10,627 nucleotides of DNA, taken from positions 1 to 10,627 of the forward strand of contig JAIVHC010000169.1 of assembly GCA_020201305.1 (NCBI GenBank), read 5' to 3'. A model generated the notes under the pieces. That model ran no database searches and was not told the DNA's origin. It saw only the letters and a list, made by a program, of their open reading frames with translations. The stretch is from Geobacteraceae bacterium. GTDB taxonomy: Bacteria > Desulfobacterota > Desulfuromonadia > Desulfuromonadales > Desulfuromonadaceae. The stretch's first letter is position 1. Each line of letters starts with the position of its first letter. Shown one piece after another: positions 1 to 7,880 of this stretch. The translations under genes and the position numbers were made by a program.

Positions 1-1
1 G

Positions 2-3000
2 GTGTATTCGCGGCGTGCATGTTTTGTGGATCACACCGGGGTAGAACTGGATTACTCGCGTCTGGATATTGATGCCGCGTTGGTAAAGCAGCTCGATCCG
101 GTATTTCAACTACTCCTGCATGCAGGAACCCAGGCGTTTTTCGACACCGCTGTTGTCCCTGAAGAGCGCGAACGCATCGGAGTTATTGCGGGTAATCTCG
201 CCCTCCCCACCGAAACCAGTGCATGCCTGGCACAGGATTATCTCGGCCGCACCCTGAGTGAACAGATCCTCGGACGCCATGTTGATCCGAGTGATACTCC
301 GGCACTTAACCGTTTTATAACCGGTATGCCAGCAGCGGTACTGGCCCATGCCCTGGGGCTTGGAGGCACATGCTACACCCTGGATGCAGCATGTGCTTCA
401 TCGTTGTATGCATTGAAGCTTGCGGTGGAGGAACTGCGTTCCGAGCGCGCGGATGTGATGCTTGCCGGCGGAGTGGCGCGCCCCGATTCCCTGTATACGC
501 AGATGGGGTTTTCCCAGTTGCGCGCCCTTTCCCCTTCAGGCACCTGCTCTCCCTTTGATCGCAACGGGGACGGCCTTGTGGTGGGTGAAGGTGCGGGAAT
601 GGTGGTGCTGAAGCGTACTGCCGACGCAGTTCAAGCCGGGGATCATATCTATGCCACCATTGAAGGGATAGGGCTTTCCAACGACATCGGCGGCAGTCTC
701 CTCGCCCCTACCTCGGAGGGGCAACTGCGTGCCATGCGGGCGGCGTATACCGAAGCAGGATGGGAACCATCCGAGGTTGAACTTATCGAGTGCCATGCTA
801 CCGGCACTCCCGTGGGAGATGCCGTTGAGGTAGAGAGCCTGTGCCAGCTCTGGAGCGAAAGCGCGGAAGCTGACAGGCATATCCCGAAGCCTGCCTGTGT
901 GTTGGGATCGGTGAAATCCAACATCGGACACCTCCTTACTGCAGCCGGCTCCGCAGCGCTTATCAAGACCCTTCTGGCCCTGAAACACAAAACCCTTCCC
1001 CCTACGGCAAACCACACCACCCCGCTTGAGCGTTTGGGTGAAAGCGATGCACCGTTCAGGGTCCTGAGCGAAGCACAGCCGTGGGAGTGTCTCCACCCTT
1101 CCGGCTTACGCCGTGCCGGAGTGAGTGCTTTCGGCTTTGGTGGCATTAATGCCCATGTGCTTTTGCAGGAGTGGGATGGCAACCCACAAAGTGGTACTGA
1201 AGAAGCTACTGCAGATGGAGATAACAAACATACCCATCCAGATACCTCTGCAGGCATTGCGATTGTGGGGATTGATGTACGTACCGGAGCAGCGGATTCG
1301 ACTGCGGCATTCCGCGCTCAGGTGTTGGGACGAACCCGGAATGAAGAACTGCAACAACCCCGACACTGGGGCGGGGCGCAGCAGAGCATATGGTGGGATT
1401 CGGAAGGTTTCAAACCCTGTTACGGCGCCTATCTACGAGAAATCAGCCTCCCTGCGGGGAAATTCCGCATCCCTCCCACAGAGATGCGCGACATGCTTCC
1501 GCGTCAGGCGCTGATGCTCTTGTGTGCCGAAGGTGCCCTCAAAGATGCTGATGCCAGCGGAACCGATCATTCCACCAGTGGAGTCTTTATCGGTACCGGA
1601 CTCGATTTCAACGCTACCAGTTTCAGTCTCCGCTGGCGCCTTCCCAGCCTGTATCGAGAGTGGCAGGATGAGGGGGTTGAGCATCTTCCTCCTCTGGAAA
1701 CCCTGCAGAACCTGGTGTCTGCACCCCTGAATGCGAACCGCACCATGGGAGCGCTGGGAAGCGTGGTTGCGAGCCGCATAGCGCGCGCCTTTGGAGTCGG
1801 AGGACCGAGCTTTACCCTCGCAAGTGAGGAGAATTCAGGTCTGCATGCGGTTCAGTGTGCCTGTGCTGCCCTGCAACGCGGGGAGATCAACCTTGCCATT
1901 GCGGGCGGGGTGGATATGCCTGGAGATATCCGTACCCAGCTTTGCAACCAGCGCCTGGGATTTGACGCACCTGTAGCAGACGCAGCCTGTGCCCTGATCC
2001 TGAAACGGATGGAGGATGCAAAAACAGCCGGAGATCGCATCTATGCGGTTATTGATGCCCAGGCCTCAACCACCGGTGCACAGCATAATCTCCTTGATAC
2101 CGCAGCGGATACCCGGGTGCGCGCATTGGGACAATTATACCTCGGTAATGATGGAAATCAGCCGGAATACGCTTTCAGTGAAACCTGCGCCCTCACTGCC
2201 ACAGATACGGACGCCGAATGGTCCCACACCATCCCCGCCCATGCTCAGATCGGCCATGCCGGAGAAGCGAGCACTATATTAGCCCTGGCTAAAACCGCCC
2301 TCGCTCTGCAACACAAGATCCTTCCGCCCCGTCTGCGCTATGATAAAACAAGCGCGGCGGACTACTGGCTCCACGATGCCGCCTCCGGACCCCGCCGCGC
2401 TCTGGTACAAGGATACGCCACTGGTGGTTCCGTCTGCCTCCTCGATGTGCGTGAAGCCACAGAGCTGGAATTTCAGGATACGTCTTCCCTGCCGCAGCGC
2501 TTCCCCCTCGCCCCACCCGACGCCGGGATAAATGGCGCTACCCTGTTCCGCGTGTATGGGGCGAATAGTGCAGAACTTATTGCTGCGCTTCAACAACTCC
2601 AGCACGAGACCCAACAGCACTCCGATCTGGGTCTTATCCACCTGGCACGACTCTGGGACAGCCTCAATCCGAATGATGCTAAGTTCTGCCTCACTTGCGT
2701 TGCTCTGGATCATGCAGAACTCGATGCTCAGATAGAATTTGCCCTCGAACATCTGCGTCGCGCCCCGGAACAACGTCTCGATGGCAAAGGTGGGGCGCGT
2801 ATCCCTGCGTGTGCGCGTGACAAGGTATTTTATTCCCCAGCCCCCCTCGCGTCTCAAGGACAAGTGGCCTTCGTATTTCCCGGTTCCGGCAATCACTTTG
2901 CAGATATGGGGCGCGATCTAGGGCGTATATGGCCGGATGTGTTTGAGCAGCAACACCGCGACAATGAATACCTGCGCTGCCAGTATCGCCCCGAAGTGTT

Positions 3001-6000
3001 CTGGAACGGCATGGAGCTAGAAGAGATCGAAGAGGATCATAACTCCATGATTATCGCCCATGTTGCCATGTGCACCGCCCTGAGTGACCGGGTGCGGATG
3101 TTCGGAGTCCGGCCGGAGATGGCAGTGGGTTATAGTCTGGGTGAATCATCGAGTCTGTTTTCTCTGGGAGTGTGGCACGAGCGCGATGAGATGTTGCGCC
3201 GGATCGAAACATCACCCCTGTTCACCCGCGATCTGGGCGGGGAATACGCTGCTGCCAGAGCCCTGTGGGGGCTTGGTGCGGAGGAGGAGGTAGACTGGTG
3301 TCTGGGCATAGTACCCTTGCCCAGAGAGCAGATTAAGCCCTGCATCGCAGAAGTTGAACGTGCCTACCTTCTTATTGTCAACACCCCGGAGGAGTGTGTG
3401 ATCGGGGGGCAGCGTCAGGCGGTTACGCAGGTGCTTAAGCGTCTGGGCAACCCCGCATTTATTGAACTAAAAGGGGTTACCACGGTTCACTGTCCAGTGC
3501 CAGAAGTAGTGGCAGAGGCATATCACGCCCTGCACCATTTCCCCGTTTATCCGGTGGAGGCACAGATTTTCAGCTGCGCCAGCGGCACCTCCTATATCCC
3601 GGGTACTACAGCATGTGCCGATGCAATCCTGGCCCAGGCCACCGACACCATCGACTTCACACGCGTGATTGAGAATGTCTACACTGCAGGTGCGCGCATC
3701 TTTATCGAAACCGGGAGCGGGAATTCATGTACCCGCATGCTGCCGCGCATCCTGGGGGATCGTCCCCATATGGTACGCCCCACCTGTGTGGAGGGGCAGA
3801 ACCCCCTCACCACTTTTGCCACCCTCATTGCGCAGCTCGAAGCCGAAGGGGTGCGCTGCAATATAGAAGATCTACGTATGCCTGCCTATCCCACGCCAAA
3901 GAACGCCAGCACCTCCGGGCGTAAAGGCATGGTGACGCTGCGCAATGGAATAGAGAGCATAATCCTGCCATCGAAAGATTCAGATAGAACAGAAACGAAC
4001 ACCCACATTGCTGCACATCAGAGCCGGGCGCATCAAAAACCGCAAACAAATGCCCAGGCGAGTCCTCATCAGCCCCTTCACAGGCCTGGCGCTTTCTCCA
4101 GGCAGAATAGGCAGGAAAATAATACCGTCCGTGCCGCAGAAGGCGGGGAGGACTTTATCCCCACAGTACTTGAGTCCATGCAGCAGATCCAGGCGCGTCA
4201 CAGCGCTGCACACGCAGAATTCTTACGTCTGAGTACCGAGCTCCAGGCGATGATGGCAGAGAATATCCGTCTCCAGCAGAAATACACCGTGGAGGGGCGC
4301 GTGGACTCGCCCTTCCCGGTTGCACAGGGATCCCTGGCGCAGACACCCCAACCGCCATCGGAGAACCTGCAGCCTCAACCCCTCCCGGGGGCGGCACCAC
4401 CCCTGTTTGATCGTCAGGCATGCATGGAGTTTGCCGTAGGTGCTATAGGCAACATGCTCGGGGAGGAGTTTGCCTCCATCGATAGCCATCCCAGCCGGGT
4501 GCGTCTGCCGGATGAGCCCCTGATGCTGGTGGATCGTATTGTCCATCTCGAAGGGGAACCGTGCTCCATGAGCTGCGGAAGGGTTATTACGGAACACGAT
4601 GTCACCAGTGACCGCTGGTATCTTGATGGCGGGCATATCCCCACCTGTGTCGCGGTTGAGGCCGGCCAGGCGGATCTGTTCCTCTCCGCCTATCTGGGCA
4701 TTGATCTGTATACCAAAGGCAAGGCGATGTATCGTCTTCTGGATGCAGTGGTGAAATTCCACAGCCATCTTCCCCGCCCCGGCGATATCATCCGATATGA
4801 TATACACATTGAGCGCTTTTTCCGTCAGGGGGATACCTGGCTGTTCAAATTCAACTTTGAAGGCACGGTCAACGGCAAGCCCCTTTTAAGTATGCGTGAC
4901 GGCTGTGCCGGGTTCTTTACCCCCGATCAGCTCAATGACGGGCGCGGCATAGTGCATACCGAACTCGACCGCCGCCCCATACAGGGTAAATGCACCTCCG
5001 ACTGGTGTGCGCTCGTACCCATGCATGAGGTGGAACACTACTCGGCCTCCCGGATTGAAGCGTTACGCCGGGGAGATCTTGGCGCCTGTTTCGGATCTGC
5101 GTTTGAGAAACTTTCCCTGCAGCAGCCCTATACCCTGCCCGGTGGGCATCTGGAACTGGTGGATCGCGTGACCCATCTGGACCCGCACGGCGGGCGTTAC
5201 GGTATCGGGCAGATCAAAGCAGAGATGGATATCGATCCGCAGGACTGGTTCTTAACCTGCCATTTCTGTGATGACAATGTTATGCCGGGCACCCTTATGT
5301 ATGAATGCTGCCTCCATACCCTGCGTGTATTTTTAATGCGCATGGGCTGGGTTACCGAGGTTGGCGAGGGTCACTGGGAGCCGATACCGGGGATCGACAG
5401 CCAGCTCAAGTGTCGTGGCCAGGTAACCGAACACACCCGCAGCGTCACCTATGAAGTGAATGTGAAAGAGATCGGCTACCGCCCCGAACCCTATGCCATT
5501 GTAGATGCCCTCATGTATGCCGACGCGAAGGCGATCGTGGAGATCACCAACATGACTATTCAGCTCAGCGGTCTGAATCGGGAAGCAATGGAAAAGCGCT
5601 GGAGGCAAACAACACCCTCAGGTGAGGATGCAGGGACCATAAGGGCGGATGTAAAGGAGCCACTCTACGACTATGAAAGTATCCTTGCGTTTTCCAACGG
5701 CAATCCTTCCGAAGCCTTCGGTGAACCCTATCGCGTCTTTGACTCCGAGCGCCGCATTGCACGGCTGCCGCGGCCACCGTTTCAGTTTCTGGATCGCATC
5801 ACTGATGTTGATGCTACCCAATGGAAGATGGCCGCAGGAGGAAGCGCTGAGGCGCAGTATGATGTGCCTCCGGATGCATGGTATTTTGCCCAGGAACGCT
5901 CGAATAACATCCCCTTCAGTGTCCTGCTCGAAATTGCCCTGCAGCCCTGCGGCTGGCTTGCCGCCTACGTAGGCTCCGCCCTTACAAGTGATGTGGATCT

Positions 6001-6739
6001 GTGCTTTCGAAACCTGGACGGAAATGCGCAAAAACTGCGCCTGGTCACGAAAACGAGTGGCACTCTGACCACCAGGGTTAAGCTGACACGGGTCTCCAGC
6101 AGTGGGGGAATGATTATCCAGAGCTACGACTTTGAAGTACGTGATGCCCAGGGCCCGGTATACCGCGGTGACACCGTCTTCGGTTTCTTCAGTGGACAAG
6201 CTCTCGCGAATCAGGTAGGTATCCAGGGAGCAACTTCATATACTCCTGGTGCTGAAGAACTGCAGCGCAGCATAAACCCCGGAGCATACCCTGACCAGTT
6301 ACCTTTCCCGGATGTGCAGCTACGCATGCTGGATAGTATCAATATATACATTGCAGATGGCGGCCCGCACGGGCTCGGATTTTTACGAGCTTCCAAAATT
6401 GTGGACCCTCATGAATGGTTCTTTGATGCGCATTTCTACCAGGACCCAGTGTGTCCCGGTTCACTGGGGCTTGAATCGTTCATCCAATTGATTAAGTATG
6501 CAGCGGTACAGCGCTGGGGAGCGGATGAATCCACTTCCTTCGAAGTCACTACCCTGAACACCCCGCACCACTGGTCGTATCGCGGGCAGATCATCCCTAC
6601 AAACAAGGAGATTCAGGTTGAAGCACTGATTAGCGCAATTGACGACGAGCAGCGCAGCATTACTGCAGATGGATTTCTTCTTGTGGACGGAAAAACCATA
6701 TACTCCATGCAGGATTTTTGTGTGAATATAGTTACTTAA
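2..6739 (+). CDS. pfaC: PfaC-type PUFA/secondary-lipid synthase subunit, KS-CLF-AT-DH-DH (5' partial)
   Basis: This is a multidomain cytosolic synthase that would condense, load and dehydrate ACP-bound acyl chains in polyunsaturated fatty acid-like lipid synthesis. Residues are counted from the codon at position 2. The KS (1-390, N-terminal part missing) has Cys131 in DACASS, His265 in HATGT and His310 in NIGH, a complete triad. A second KS-like unit (419-815) has Glu610 where Cys is expected and no HATGT motif, but keeps QIGH (His752); this is a chain-length-factor signature. The AT (about 950-1285) shows FVFPGSG, Ser1045 in GYSLGE and a probable His1163. A His/Gln/Pro-rich linker (1286-1390, 1432-1475) flanks a probable coiled coil (1388-1430). 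Four FabA-like hotdogs follow, at about 1500-1645, 1690-1860, 1925-2065 and 2095-2240. The second and fourth have the FabA-like pairs His1754/Glu1768 and His2144/Glu2158; the first and third lack the His. No ACP, KR or ER domain is present. The leading GTG is not a believable start, because the usual IAIVGM-type KS N-terminus is absent; the gene continues upstream. A myxobacterial-style C-terminal acyltransferase (AGPAT) is also absent. The family call is firm; the lipid product is unknown. Confidence 0.93.
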   Translation: MYSRRACFVDHTGVELDYSRLDIDAALVKQLDPVFQLLLHAGTQAFFDTAVVPEERERIGVIAGNLALPTETSACLAQDYLGRTLSEQILGRHVDPSDTPALNRFITGMPAAVLAHALGLGGTCYTLDAACASSLYALKLAVEELRSERADVMLAGGVARPDSLYTQMGFSQLRALSPSGTCSPFDRNGDGLVVGEGAGMVVLKRTADAVQAGDHIYATIEGIGLSNDIGGSLLAPTSEGQLRAMRAAYTEAGWEPSEVELIECHATGTPVGDAVEVESLCQLWSESAEADRHIPKPACVLGSVKSNIGHLLTAAGSAALIKTLLALKHKTLPPTANHTTPLERLGESDAPFRVLSEAQPWECLHPSGLRRAGVSAFGFGGINAHVLLQEWDGNPQSGTEEATADGDNKHTHPDTSAGIAIVGIDVRTGAADSTAAFRAQVLGRTRNEELQQPRHWGGAQQSIWWDSEGFKPCYGAYLREISLPAGKFRIPPTEMRDMLPRQALMLLCAEGALKDADASGTDHSTSGVFIGTGLDFNATSFSLRWRLPSLYREWQDEGVEHLPPLETLQNLVSAPLNANRTMGALGSVVASRIARAFGVGGPSFTLASEENSGLHAVQCACAALQRGEINLAIAGGVDMPGDIRTQLCNQRLGFDAPVADAACALILKRMEDAKTAGDRIYAVIDAQASTTGAQHNLLDTAADTRVRALGQLYLGNDGNQPEYAFSETCALTATDTDAEWSHTIPAHAQIGHAGEASTILALAKTALALQHKILPPRLRYDKTSAADYWLHDAASGPRRALVQGYATGGSVCLLDVREATELEFQDTSSLPQRFPLAPPDAGINGATLFRVYGANSAELIAALQQLQHETQQHSDLGLIHLARLWDSLNPNDAKFCLTCVALDHAELDAQIEFALEHLRRAPEQRLDGKGGARIPACARDKVFYSPAPLASQGQVAFVFPGSGNHFADMGRDLGRIWPDVFEQQHRDNEYLRCQYRPEVFWNGMELEEIEEDHNSMIIAHVAMCTALSDRVRMFGVRPEMAVGYSLGESSSLFSLGVWHERDEMLRRIETSPLFTRDLGGEYAAARALWGLGAEEEVDWCLGIVPLPREQIKPCIAEVERAYLLIVNTPEECVIGGQRQAVTQVLKRLGNPAFIELKGVTTVHCPVPEVVAEAYHALHHFPVYPVEAQIFSCASGTSYIPGTTACADAILAQATDTIDFTRVIENVYTAGARIFIETGSGNSCTRMLPRILGDRPHMVRPTCVEGQNPLTTFATLIAQLEAEGVRCNIEDLRMPAYPTPKNASTSGRKGMVTLRNGIESIILPSKDSDRTETNTHIAAHQSRAHQKPQTNAQASPHQPLHRPGAFSRQNRQENNTVRAAEGGEDFIPTVLESMQQIQARHSAAHAEFLRLSTELQAMMAENIRLQQKYTVEGRVDSPFPVAQGSLAQTPQPPSENLQPQPLPGAAPPLFDRQACMEFAVGAIGNMLGEEFASIDSHPSRVRLPDEPLMLVDRIVHLEGEPCSMSCGRVITEHDVTSDRWYLDGGHIPTCVAVEAGQADLFLSAYLGIDLYTKGKAMYRLLDAVVKFHSHLPRPGDIIRYDIHIERFFRQGDTWLFKFNFEGTVNGKPLLSMRDGCAGFFTPDQLNDGRGIVHTELDRRPIQGKCTSDWCALVPMHEVEHYSASRIEALRRGDLGACFGSAFEKLSLQQPYTLPGGHLELVDRVTHLDPHGGRYGIGQIKAEMDIDPQDWFLTCHFCDDNVMPGTLMYECCLHTLRVFLMRMGWVTEVGEGHWEPIPGIDSQLKCRGQVTEHTRSVTYEVNVKEIGYRPEPYAIVDALMYADAKAIVEITNMTIQLSGLNREAMEKRWRQTTPSGEDAGTIRADVKEPLYDYESILAFSNGNPSEAFGEPYRVFDSERRIARLPRPPFQFLDRITDVDATQWKMAAGGSAEAQYDVPPDAWYFAQERSNNIPFSVLLEIALQPCGWLAAYVGSALTSDVDLCFRNLDGNAQKLRLVTKTSGTLTTRVKLTRVSSSGGMIIQSYDFEVRDAQGPVYRGDTVFGFFSGQALANQVGIQGATSYTPGAEELQRSINPGAYPDQLPFPDVQLRMLDSINIYIADGGPHGLGFLRASKIVDPHEWFFDAHFYQDPVCPGSLGLESFIQLIKYAAVQRWGADESTSFEVTTLNTPHHWSYRGQIIPTNKEIQVEALISAIDDEQRSITADGFLLVDGKTIYSMQDFCVNIVT

Positions 6740-6855
6740 ATAGATCAGTTAAAGTGGTAAATTAAGTTCCATGGCATCAGTTTTCAGGTGGTGAACCCAA
6801 CGCCCCTAAGAGCTGAAATGAAAGCTGGAAGTGAATAATAAAGGAGGAATAGAGA
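6740..6855. other. Intergenic gap between pfaC and the cytochrome lipoprotein gene
   Basis: This is a 116-base spacer. I see no convincing intrinsic terminator after the synthase stop codon and no clear -35/-10 pair. Read-through from pfaC into the downstream gene is therefore possible, although the spacing is long for a tight operon. The only clear element is the Shine-Dalgarno at its right end. Confidence 0.5.
6841..6847 (+). promoter_or_regulatory. Strong ribosome binding site
   Basis: AAGGAGG sits 8 bases before the ATG at 6856. It is a near-perfect Shine-Dalgarno and fixes the start of the cytochrome-like lipoprotein. Confidence 0.85.
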
Positions 6856-7395
6856 ATGCAAACACTGAAATATCTGGGGATACTGGCCGTTTTACTTCTA
6901 CTCATGAGCGGGTGTGGTGTCGACGAAACAGAGCGGAGCAGTGCAGCCGGAACAGACGCCGAAACAGACAAAGCAAGCTTGAATAGTGGCGTAAAGCAGG
7001 TTGAAGCACAAAAAGAAAAAGAGCAGCAGAATGCTGAGCTAAAAGAAGAAGCACAGGTGGCTGACGCTGCCGATAAAGCAGAAACGGCCTCAACCTCTGA
7101 GGCACAAAAGCCTGCCGCCAACAAAGAGCAGAGGCAACGCCCCGAAGCTGAGTCCGGCGATGGGCCGACACCGGAGCGCACCTCGATCCATACCATCGTA
7201 ATGCAGAACAAATACGGCAAAGTGGCATTTAATCATGCTGAGCACACCGAGTTCATCAGCTGCAGTACTTGCCATTCTACTGAACCTCCGAGCAGGATTG
7301 AAAAGAATCGCAAGGAGTTCCACAGCATATGTCGTACCTGCCATCACGAAATGGGAGCAGGTCCGGTAAAGTGCAGCGGTTGTCACGAACACTGA
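6856..7395 (+). CDS. Lipoprotein with C-terminal triheme cytochrome c7/c3-like domain
   Basis: The 179-residue protein begins with a lipoprotein signal: a hydrophobic core at about residues 7-17, then MSGC with Cys20 as the predicted lipidated residue. Residues 21-105 are a low-complexity Glu/Ala/Lys/Gln-rich stretch, probably an extended or helical tether. The C-terminal 65 residues carry three CxxCH haem motifs: Cys136/Cys139/His140, Cys159/Cys162/His163 and Cys173/Cys176/His177. Further histidines that could be sixth ligands are 127, 130, 156, 164 and 179. The FNHAEH segment before the first haem site is typical of class III/c7 cytochromes, where such histidines give bis-His haems. The inferred role is periplasmic, membrane-tethered electron transfer in anaerobic respiration. 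The haem module and lipobox are visible; partners and redox role are inferred. The preceding Shine-Dalgarno is very strong, and the gene stands alone between pfaC and a convergent membrane-protein gene. Confidence 0.85.
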   Translation: MQTLKYLGILAVLLLLMSGCGVDETERSSAAGTDAETDKASLNSGVKQVEAQKEKEQQNAELKEEAQVADAADKAETASTSEAQKPAANKEQRQRPEAESGDGPTPERTSIHTIVMQNKYGKVAFNHAEHTEFISCSTCHSTEPPSRIEKNRKEFHSICRTCHHEMGAGPVKCSGCHEH

Positions 7396-7413
7396 TCTAT
7401 TTTAAACACACAA

Positions 7414-7490
7414 GCGGAAGCATAAGTGCCGGATTCTCCAGTATCTTTTGCTCAACTGAAAAATCCGGCACTTAACTATGCTGCTTTCGC
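7414..7490. terminator. Long hairpin between convergent genes, possible bidirectional terminator
   Basis: A perfect 12-bp inverted repeat (7424-7435 with 7462-7473) is extended outwards by an 8-bp arm (7414-7421 with 7483-7490, one G-T wobble) across an asymmetric internal loop. A possible 4-bp inner stem (CAGT/ACTG) lies in the apical loop. It sits between the 3' ends of the cytochrome gene (+) and the 92-aa membrane protein gene (-). Neither strand has a clear T-tract directly after the stem, so it is not a textbook intrinsic terminator. Transcription stop or mRNA 3'-end protection is the best reading. Confidence 0.55.
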
Positions 7491-7514
7491 AAAAAATCCC
7501 TAGCACGTAGCTGC

Positions 7515-7793
7515 TTAAATCCGTTTGCCGCTGTGATTTCCCCCGGAGCGCCCTCTTCTGCCGCGTTTAGGGGAAGTATGTTCAGTACGTTTAACATTCC
7601 GAGACCCTGGTTTTAAGCGTCTTTTGGGTGTTTTCGCCCCCGGCAAAACAGCACGAATCCTGTCCCAGAAGAACACCAGGGCAAAGAGAAGGATAAACGG
7701 TATATAGATAAACCATGGCAACGCTCCAAGGACTGAAATCATATACACCAGCATCAGCACTGCCACAACACCAACAACCACAAAAACACTCAT
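7515..7793 (-). CDS. Small two-helix membrane protein with basic tail, unknown function
   Basis: The 92-residue protein has two hydrophobic segments, about residues 2-22 and 27-43, separated by a short LGALPW turn. A C-terminal tail of about 45 residues is very rich in Arg and Lys (PKRRLK, KRGRRGR). By the positive-inside rule both termini should be cytoplasmic, and the tail could bind nucleic acid, ribosomes or acidic lipid heads; that is inference. I do not recognise the family. An upstream in-frame ATG at 7856 would add 21 residues. The internal ATG at 7793 is preferred because GGAG lies 7 bases before it and the first helix then starts immediately, whereas the longer form has no visible Shine-Dalgarno and would begin beside a -35-like box. 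The gene converges on the cytochrome gene and diverges from the 176-aa membrane protein. Confidence 0.65.
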   Translation of the reverse strand: MSVFVVVGVVAVLMLVYMISVLGALPWFIYIPFILLFALVFFWDRIRAVLPGAKTPKRRLKPGSRNVKRTEHTSPKRGRRGRSGGNHSGKRI

Positions 7794-7800
7794 ATCATTT

Positions 7801-7804
7801 CTCC
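7801..7804 (-). promoter_or_regulatory. Ribosome binding site deciding the start of the 92-aa protein
   Basis: On the minus strand GGAG lies 7 bases upstream of the ATG at 7793, within GGTGGAGAAATGAT. It supports this start over the longer in-frame ATG at 7856. Confidence 0.6.
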
Positions 7805-7839
7805 ACCAACGCAGTATAATCCGGACATGCGCTGGTATC

Positions 7840-7866
7840 ATTATCTGTTTCCTCAACCCCTGTCAA
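7840..7866 (-). promoter_or_regulatory. Candidate sigma-70 promoter for the 92-aa membrane protein
   Basis: On the minus strand a perfect TTGACA (7861-7866) is followed after 15 bases by GATAAT (7840-7845). The spacer is shorter than the ideal 17. A transcript from it would begin about 40 bases before the ATG at 7793, which also argues against the longer reading frame starting at 7856. Confidence 0.45.
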
Positions 7867-7880
7867 TCTGAAGAGTATAT

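Noticed and set aside
2..4. GTG at position 2 as the true start of the synthase
   Set aside because: The KS domain would lack its conserved N-terminal strand region, and no ribosome binding site can be seen because the window begins here. The gene is cut by the window edge.
536..1257. Long open frames on the minus strand inside the synthase gene (about 186 and 202 codons)
   Set aside because: They lie opposite strongly conserved KS sequence, have no recognisable domain and no good ribosome binding site. They are by-products of codon bias in the real gene.
2279..2896. 205-codon minus-strand frame
   Set aside because: It is antisense to the CLF-AT junction of the synthase with no protein-like motifs.
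6777..7220. 147-codon minus-strand frame rich in Ser, Cys and Ala
   Set aside because: It is the antisense image of the Glu/Ala/Lys-rich tether of the cytochrome lipoprotein; the composition is an artefact.
7482..7491. TGCTTTCGCA occurring also at 9984-9993, both within hairpin arms
   Set aside because: A single 10-base match between two places is expected by chance in a window of this size, and the surrounding sequences differ.
7815..7820. TATAAT on the plus strand as the -10 box of the 176-aa protein gene
   Set aside because: No acceptable -35 element lies 16-18 bases upstream, so the match may be chance.
7794..7856. N-terminal extension of the small minus-strand membrane protein from the ATG at 7856
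   Set aside because: No Shine-Dalgarno precedes it, it overlaps the candidate promoter, and the internal ATG at 7793 has a well-spaced GGAG.
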